In this document: piece by piece, positions 58,817 to 64,000 of the stretch
Layout of the letters: each line of letters begins with the position of its first letter
Numbering within the stretch: the first letter of the stretch is position 1
DNA from: SZAS-103 sp964640525
GTDB taxonomy: Bacteria > Pseudomonadota > Gammaproteobacteria > Xanthomonadales > Xanthomonadaceae
DNA: 64,000 nt
Direction of reading: 5' to 3'
Assembly: GCA_964640525.1 (NCBI GenBank)
Contig: CAZXGS010000003.1
Coordinates: forward strand, 56,873 to 120,872
Notes under the pieces: generated by a model
What the model saw: the letters and a program-made list of their open reading frames with translations, nothing else
Told to the model about the DNA's origin: nothing
Databases searched by the model: none
Program-made: the position numbers and the translations under genes

Positions 58817-59026
58817 ATGAACCTCAAGAAGTTTTCGATTGTCGCTTTGATTCTTCTCGCTTCGTTTGTCGCTCAAGGCGCCATGGCCGACGTGTGCCCG
58901 GTTCCCGGAGCAACGGCCGGCAAGACGTGGACCAGCGGCGACTACACGTACACGAACTGGTACAAGGACGGCATGCTCGTTGCAACCTCGTGGCACTATT
59001 CGGCTGGAGTAGGGCAGCAGAAGTAA
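58817..59026 (+). CDS. Small secreted peptide of the exporter locus
   Basis: 69 residues. MNLKKFSIVALILLASFVAQ and GAMA form a classical Sec signal peptide with a cleavage site before DVCP (residue 25). The mature 45 residues are rich in Trp, Tyr, Gly, Ser and Thr (GKTWTSGDYTYTNWYKDG, ATSWHYSAG) with a single cysteine at 27. No family is recognised. AGGA lies five bases before the ATG. A CRP-type site stands upstream and a strong terminator immediately downstream, followed by a MacA/MacB-like system, so this is probably an abundant exported peptide, perhaps a bacteriocin-like or signalling molecule. Confidence 0.75.
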   Translation: MNLKKFSIVALILLASFVAQGAMADVCPVPGATAGKTWTSGDYTYTNWYKDGMLVATSWHYSAGVGQQK

Positions 59027-59056
59027 TCGCAGTACAAGCCTTCTTTGGAGTTACAC

Positions 59057-59087
59057 ATCAGGCCGGCAAGTGCTGGCCTGATTTTTT
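59057..59087 (+). terminator. Rho-independent terminator after the peptide gene
   Basis: ATCAGGCCGGC and GCTGGCCTGAT pair around AAGT with one G-T mismatch, followed directly by six T. It would end most transcripts after the peptide gene and let a fraction continue into the exporter genes. Confidence 0.85.
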
Positions 59088-59162
59088 CGAGGAGCCTTTT
59101 TTGTGTGTCCCGGTGATGGCCAGTACACGACACCCCCAAGTGTCCACATGCGGGCTGACGCC

Positions 59163-60359
59163 ATGACTATGGACACTGCTCGTCACGCACGAAAGTCCGT
59201 TCCGCGCCGGGTGTGGGTCGCCGGTGTCGCTGGTGCATTCCTCTTATTGGTAATAGCTCTTTGGGCACTTTGGCCCAAGAACACGACAAGTATCACTGCG
59301 ATTTCGGTCCAATCGGGACCATTGGCAGAAAGCGTGCCGGTCAATGCGGTGCTCACTCCCTCTCGCGCTGGTGCCATTTCCACGATCACAGGCGGCACAG
59401 TCGTCGAAGTGATTGCATTCCCTGGCCAGCGCGTGAAGGCAGGCGATCCGTTGCTGAAGTTGACCAATGCGGACATCGAACGACAGCTTGCTGAAGCTCA
59501 AAGTGAACTCGCGGGAGCCAAGTCTGACTTGGCATCCGCGCAGGCCGACGCGATTGACCAAGCGAATTCGCTGCATATGGCGCAACTCAAAGCAGCAAAT
59601 GACGTACGCATTGCAAACATGCAACTAGAGGCCGAGCGCAAGCTTCAACCCCAAGGGATTGTCAGTCTTCTGACTCTGAAGAAGACAGAGGCCGACCGCG
59701 ATGGCAAGGTTGCGGAAGCGAACTATGCGAATCAACACCTCGCATTGGCACGGACCACGTCTCAGGCAAAGGTCAACGCGGCAAGAGAAAAAGTCGCTGT
59801 ACTGCAGTCCAGGGCAGAGAGCCTCGCGAAGACAGTTGATGCTCTGACTTTGAAGGCGCCGTTCGATGGCGTCGTCGCCAAGATTGATGGCAAGCCAGGT
59901 GCGGCCGTCACCGCTGGCGCGCAACTGGCAGAAGTGATCACTTCGGACCTGCAAATCAGTCTGGAGGTCGCCGAACAATTCGCGAGCTCCGTGCATCCCG
60001 GTCAGGCGCTGCGCCTTGAAGGTGGATTGACGGGGACGGTTATTTCGATTTCGCCGACAGCGGACGGTGGCATTGTCAAGGGCCGCGCGTCAATCAGCGG
60101 CGATACGAGAAAACTCCGAGGCAATACAACACTACCCGGTGAGGCAATTCTTGCTGAGCATGGAGATGGATTGTTCGTGCAGATGGAAGACGCGAACCTC
60201 TCGAATCGCTCGGTCGATGCAAAGGTGCAATCGCCGGACGGATCGACGCACGATCGCGTCATTCGTTTTGGCCCACGCTACCGACAGAAACTTGTCGTTC
60301 TTTCTGGCGCCGACGCAGGCGACCAAATTATCGCCTTGAATAGTGGTGCGAAAAAGTGA
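59163..60359 (+). CDS. Periplasmic adaptor protein (MacA/HlyD family)
   Basis: 398 residues from ATG 59163; ATGs at 59148 and 59169 are alternatives. One membrane helix (VWVAGVAGAFLLLVIALWAL) is followed by a beta-barrel/lipoyl part with GGTVVEVIAFPGQRVKAGDPLLKL. A long coiled-coil hairpin spans roughly residues 95-210, then the second lipoyl half, APFDGVVAKIDGKPGAAVTAG, and barrel domains. It would bridge the ABC transporter to an outer-membrane channel, not encoded here. Codon use is less GC-rich than in the core genes, suggesting transfer. Its stop overlaps the ATPase GTG. Confidence 0.87.
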   Translation: MTMDTARHARKSVPRRVWVAGVAGAFLLLVIALWALWPKNTTSITAISVQSGPLAESVPVNAVLTPSRAGAISTITGGTVVEVIAFPGQRVKAGDPLLKLTNADIERQLAEAQSELAGAKSDLASAQADAIDQANSLHMAQLKAANDVRIANMQLEAERKLQPQGIVSLLTLKKTEADRDGKVAEANYANQHLALARTTSQAKVNAAREKVAVLQSRAESLAKTVDALTLKAPFDGVVAKIDGKPGAAVTAGAQLAEVITSDLQISLEVAEQFASSVHPGQALRLEGGLTGTVISISPTADGGIVKGRASISGDTRKLRGNTTLPGEAILAEHGDGLFVQMEDANLSNRSVDAKVQSPDGSTHDRVIRFGPRYRQKLVVLSGADAGDQIIALNSGAKK

Positions 60360-61045
60360 GCGAGCCTCTCATTCGCGCAATGCGCCTAGAAAAGATCTAC
60401 CAGACCGCGATCGTTCAGACGCACGCGGTGAATCAGGTGAGTTTCGACTTGCATCGAAATGAATACTTGGTGCTGTCGGGTCCGTCAGGGTGCGGAAAAT
60501 CGAGTCTCCTCGCCCTACTGGGCTTGATGGAACCGCCGAGTGCGGGCGAACTCTACATAGACTCTGTGAACACTGCGACGATTTCGGATGCGGAGCGAGC
60601 GCGCCAGCGCGGGGTCAATTTAGGCTTCGTCTTTCAGGCATTTCATCTGATTCCGCATCTGAGCGTCAGGGAGAACATCCAACTGCCGCTTGGCTATCAC
60701 CGAAGTCTATCGTCCAAGGAACAGATCGAGCATGCCGAAGCAGCTGCGGCTGCGGTGGGCATGGGCCACCGCCTCGACCATTTTCCGGATCAGCTCTCCG
60801 GCGGTCAGCAGCAGCGAGTGGCAATCGCTCGCGCGATTGTGGGTAAGCCCGCGCTAATTCTGGCCGACGAACCAACGGGCAACCTTGACTCCGAGAACGG
60901 CGATCAAATCATGCGTTTGCTCGACGGACTCCATCAACAAGGAACTGCGGTGTGTCTTGTCACGCACGATCCGCGCTATCAAGCGGCGGGCCAACGCACG
61001 CTGCACATGCGTGACGGCAAGATCGTCGATGATCAGCGGCGCTGA
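60356..61045 (+). CDS. MacB/LolD-type ABC transporter ATPase
   Basis: 229 residues with GTG start overlapping the adaptor stop. SGPSGCGKSSLLALLG is Walker A, FVFQAFHLIPHLSVRENI the Q-loop region typical of MacB/LolD, LSGGQQQRVAIARAI the signature and LILADEPTGNLDSE Walker B with VTHDPRY for the switch histidine. It energises a type VII (FtsX-like) mechanotransmission transporter. Confidence 0.92.
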   Translation: MSEPLIRAMRLEKIYQTAIVQTHAVNQVSFDLHRNEYLVLSGPSGCGKSSLLALLGLMEPPSAGELYIDSVNTATISDAERARQRGVNLGFVFQAFHLIPHLSVRENIQLPLGYHRSLSSKEQIEHAEAAAAAVGMGHRLDHFPDQLSGGQQQRVAIARAIVGKPALILADEPTGNLDSENGDQIMRLLDGLHQQGTAVCLVTHDPRYQAAGQRTLHMRDGKIVDDQRR

Positions 61046-61087
61046 TGTGATCGCTGAAAGTATTGCTTGGCACGATGTGGTGACGAC

Positions 61088-63508
61088 GTGATCTTGCGCC
61101 TTGCTCTGCGCGAACTATGGCACTCGCGACTTGCGATCCTGTTGCAAGTGGCAAGCTTGATGATCGCGATTGCCGCACTCACCGCGAGCTCTCATCTCGG
61201 AGCACAATTGGTTGGCGGTGCCGTGCCCGGTGCCGGATGCGCCGAGGACGCATTGCAACTGGTGGGTGTGGATGGCAGCGGCAATGTCCAAGATGGATGG
61301 ACGCCTCGCCAGACGAAGGCCCTGATGAAGGGTTTGGAACAAGCGACCGCTGCACAAACGACCTACGGCAGTGTTCGGATACACGTCGGATCCGCAATTC
61401 AAGACGTCCCTGCGGCGTTTGTCGGCCCCAAATATTTCAGTGTGCTCTGCGTCGCCCGTCGTGATGCGCTTGGTCGACTGGCGCAGGAAACGCTCACCGA
61501 TGGAGCAGTCGTTGACCAAGCACTGGCGGCGAAACTCTTGGCCCCAAAGGTCGTGTATTCAAATGCAAATGCGTTGTCTGTCCAAACGACAACGGATGGC
61601 TTCAAGGGCTTGCAATACAAGGCTGCCCCAGTGCAAGTGTGGGCGCCGTACTCCCAACTGGAAGCGCAAGGCGAGGCGTTCGCCAACATGGATAGCGGTG
61701 TCATCCATGTGCTGATCCGTCCGCAACCAGGGGAATCAGCCCCTACACTGGAAGCGCGACTGGATGCCATTCGAGAAGCGCAGCCTTCACTGTTCCCAGG
61801 AATTGTCCGGGTGCAGACGAGTCCAGCACTGCAGATTGAGGGTTGGACTGCGAGCAAGATTCGCCTTGTCGCTGACATTCTGAATATATTTGCGTGGGCC
61901 TTGCTCCTGCTAGTGATTGTTAATCTCTTGGTCTACAACGCGGGACGACTGCCTGGCACACAAGCGTTGGCAACCACCTTGGCAGCTCTAGGTGTACCGC
62001 CAGCAGCGATCTGGCGATATGCCGCAATTGAACCGTGCGTCGTGGGCGGTTTGGCGCTGGCTATCGGAAGCGTCCTTAGTGTTCCGCTCGGATACGCAGC
62101 GTTAGCAGCGGTCACCAGCGATTCCAGTATTGACCTCACCGGAACGTGGACGACGTTCGTTCGCACTGCGGTCGTCGTCGCCGCCCTGATTGCTGTCATT
62201 GTCATAGTACGGGGCCGTGTTCTCACCCGGCGCCAAGCACCAAGCCGCAGTCGATCACAGCGCGTCTTATTGCGCCTGCTTCCTTGGCTCCTGACGCTCC
62301 AAGTGGCCCTTGCTGCCCTGACCCTCACCCTTGCAGCGCAAGCGGCCGTGGGGTTGTTCAAGGCAGTTCCGCCGGAGCCAAACTTTCCGCTCGATGGACT
62401 GAGCGTGTTGGTTGTCAACAAAGGCGACGGCACCAGCACGCAGCAACATGTCGCATTGCGTTGGAACGGAGCATGGCAGTCCTTAGGTTCTCCTGGGTAC
62501 CGAGCGGCATTGACAACGAGCCAGTCGCCTTTTCTTCCCGCGACAGGCTTCCAAGGCGGTATTGGCACAGGAGGAAGATCCACTCAAGCGCTATTCGACT
62601 ATGTGACTTCTGAATTCTTTGACGTTTTGGGCGGCACCGCAATCAAGGCTCAAGATTTCGATGCTGATGTTGATTCGTGGAGCACCGCTTCTGCGAAGAC
62701 CGATGCGACACACATTGTTCTCAATGCCGACGCCGCTCGCGCCATGATGGTGGGCAGCGACCCCACGGGTGTCACAGTTCGAATCAACCACGACATTAGG
62801 CGGCAGCCAAGTGCTGAAAACCGGGCCGCTGTTGTGCTCGGAGTACTAGACGATGGCCTTGTCGGCGCACGAGGCTCAGTCGGAACCATGGAGCTTTCAA
62901 AGCTTTCGATGCAAGCGTCCGTACCCGTTGTTTATCAGTCTCTTACAGAGCTTCGTCCTGACGATCAATTGTTCGTCTTTGTACGTCACCCGCTCAACGT
63001 CTCTGATGCGCAAGTTGTTGCCGCAGTTCTACCTGCCTTGCACGTCTTGCTGCCTCGGGCCACGGTCACCGAAGTCGACGATGCCCGCACGCTCTTTCGC
63101 AGTCCGTTGCGAAAGGAACGGTCGATGGCGCTCATCTTGGCGCTACTCGCGACCGCGACGTTGGCGATTGGACTGCTGGGAATGATTTCGCTGATGACGA
63201 TGTTGCTAAATAGCCTGAAGGTCGAACTTGCTGTTCGATTCGCTGTGGGATCCACTCGTCGCATCGCTGCCCGCCAACTGGTGAAGCGATTGGTCACGCC
63301 ATCGATTATCGGGATCCTGGTAGCGATCGCGCCCGCAATCTTCGGTTTGTTGATGCTGGCGCAAACCTTGGAAACAGCCGGGCGCGCAGGTGCATGGGGC
63401 CCTGCCGCCGCACTAGCAGCCTTGGTCTTGGCGGGTATGGCTGTCTTGTTCCAAGCCTCCAAGCAGGTTCTTCAAGCGAACTTCATGGATTGGCTTCGCT
63501 ACGAGTGA
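61088..63508 (+). CDS. Duplicated FtsX/MacB-type ABC permease
   Basis: 806 residues; GTG 61088 is the best start (an in-frame TTG lies at 61067). The first module has a membrane helix at about 10-35, a periplasmic domain to about 260, and helices around LNIFAWALLLLVIVNLLVY, CVVGGLALAIGSVLSVPL and TAVVVAALIAVIVIV. The second module repeats this plan: LLPWLLTLQVALAALTLTL, a second periplasmic domain, then ALLATATLAIGLLGMISLM, IIGILVAIAPAIFGLLML and AALAALVLAGMAVLF. Such fused FtsX pairs act as a whole transporter in one chain. With the adaptor and ATPase it would form an envelope-spanning export or peptide-handling machine. Confidence 0.83.
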   Translation: MILRLALRELWHSRLAILLQVASLMIAIAALTASSHLGAQLVGGAVPGAGCAEDALQLVGVDGSGNVQDGWTPRQTKALMKGLEQATAAQTTYGSVRIHVGSAIQDVPAAFVGPKYFSVLCVARRDALGRLAQETLTDGAVVDQALAAKLLAPKVVYSNANALSVQTTTDGFKGLQYKAAPVQVWAPYSQLEAQGEAFANMDSGVIHVLIRPQPGESAPTLEARLDAIREAQPSLFPGIVRVQTSPALQIEGWTASKIRLVADILNIFAWALLLLVIVNLLVYNAGRLPGTQALATTLAALGVPPAAIWRYAAIEPCVVGGLALAIGSVLSVPLGYAALAAVTSDSSIDLTGTWTTFVRTAVVVAALIAVIVIVRGRVLTRRQAPSRSRSQRVLLRLLPWLLTLQVALAALTLTLAAQAAVGLFKAVPPEPNFPLDGLSVLVVNKGDGTSTQQHVALRWNGAWQSLGSPGYRAALTTSQSPFLPATGFQGGIGTGGRSTQALFDYVTSEFFDVLGGTAIKAQDFDADVDSWSTASAKTDATHIVLNADAARAMMVGSDPTGVTVRINHDIRRQPSAENRAAVVLGVLDDGLVGARGSVGTMELSKLSMQASVPVVYQSLTELRPDDQLFVFVRHPLNVSDAQVVAAVLPALHVLLPRATVTEVDDARTLFRSPLRKERSMALILALLATATLAIGLLGMISLMTMLLNSLKVELAVRFAVGSTRRIAARQLVKRLVTPSIIGILVAIAPAIFGLLMLAQTLETAGRAGAWGPAAALAALVLAGMAVLFQASKQVLQANFMDWLRYE

Positions 63509-64000
63509 GTCGGAAGTAGTTATGGACAATTGCGGAGGCCAGCTCATCGCGATTCCTTGCGCCTCCATTCTGGCCGCGCTGATGGCAGCCTTCGTCCTTC
63601 AGCAACCTCAATAAGCAAACGACGGCACTGAAATCGAAATCTTCAGAGCCGACTATCGAGTCGGTCGCCAAGCGCGTCCTGATCCGCGCTCTTGCAGTTG
63701 CGGCACGAACGCGTGACCAATTAGGCGGGTCTTCTCACTTCCTGTGAGTTCCCTGAACCCGCTTTCAAGCCCCACCAAGAAGGAAACCAGAACTCCCGGC
63801 AGGACATGAATCTGGTGCAAGACAATTTCCGTGATCAACACAAGAGCGCGAGCCGAGACAAGAGTTAGAGGAAGAACCGGCAGCCCGGAAGATCCTCAGT
63901 CAATGTCAACCGGAACCCGCGCTCAACTAGCCCGGAATACGCACACCCCCTCTGTCACGATAGTTGTCCGTTCTTCTGATTCATCCACCTGAGGGGGTGA
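63509..64000. other. Region after the permease without a convincing gene
   Basis: Two short minus-strand frames exist (63483-63671 and 63653-63841), neither with a clear start signal or family. The final bases carry CACCCCCTC (63944-63952) and its reverse complement GAGGGGGTG (63991-63999); the last of these also looks like a ribosome-binding site for a gene beyond the edge. Confidence 0.45.

Noticed and set aside
58817..59026. Lactococcin-972-like bacteriocin
   Set aside because: The Trp/Tyr-rich mature part and linked transporter are suggestive, but spacing of the GTW and SNY-type motifs does not match and the length is short; naming the family would be a guess.
1..64000. CRISPR array
   Set aside because: No regularly spaced direct repeats of about 25-40 bases with unique spacers were seen; the repeat groups are hairpins or short tandem copies.

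Overview
The window looks like chromosomal DNA of a GC-rich gammaproteobacterium of the Xanthomonadales/Lysobacterales type. The evidence is a complete oleABCD olefin cluster, a parAB-rsmG cluster, the lysM-dprA-smg-topA-tsaC neighbourhood, a def-fmt-rsmB operon, a split cobalamin-type (class II) ribonucleotide reductase and many short GC-rich hairpin repeats. No species can be named from the sequence alone.

Layout. 1-4.2 kb: the 5' part of a secreted RHS-repeat protein running off the left edge. 4.6-10.1 kb: oleA-oleB-oleC-oleD on the minus strand, interrupted between oleC and oleD by a DUF559 nuclease gene, REP-like hairpins and a vestigial second oleD start. 10.2-14.6 kb: a lipid-A-type membrane protein, a GT2 glycosyltransferase, parB, parA, rsmG and a short SPFH protein, with a MITE-like element at 10.65-10.82 kb. 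15.1-17.6 kb: a peptide-type ABC exporter/importer half-system (permease plus double ATPase). 17.7-22.4 kb: hemB, aroE, a Cys-cluster protein, a gamma carbonic anhydrase and a coniferyl-type aldehyde dehydrogenase. 22.4-30 kb: an MFS exporter, a membrane protein, a group II PLP decarboxylase with an upstream threonine aldolase, a lipoprotein hydrolase, exonuclease III and a small membrane protein. 30-43 kb: a large lipoprotein, tsaC, topA, two divergent VapBC/FitAB-like toxin-antitoxin pairs, smg, dprA, a LysM protein, then def-fmt-rsmB. 43.2-48.3 kb: class II ribonucleotide reductase, whose large subunit carries a LAGLIDADG intein at the thiyl-radical cysteine. A histone-H1-like gene and the zinc-ribbon subunit nrdJb follow. 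48.9-51.2 kb: tRNA-Thr(TGT), a SPOR protein, a TonB-like protein and a GFA-family protein.

From about 51.2 kb rightwards the window is accessory DNA. It holds a PLD/SNF2 helicase lacking its N-terminal half, an unrecognised 306-residue protein facing a small HTH-like protein across a perfect inverted repeat, an IS21-family element and a ribbon-helix-helix regulator. It ends with a compact four-gene unit of lower GC: a 69-residue secreted peptide with a CRP/Clp-type site in front and a strong terminator behind, then a MacA-like adaptor, a MacB-like ATPase and an 806-residue duplicated FtsX-type permease. This peptide-plus-exporter unit (about 58.7-63.5 kb) is the best candidate for an undescribed system.

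The housekeeping blocks run as tightly packed operons with 4-bp ATGA/GTGA overlaps. Interruptions of ancestral order (DUF559 inside ole; toxin-antitoxin island between smg and topA; intein and H1-like gene in the reductase operon) mark where mobile or selfish DNA has entered.
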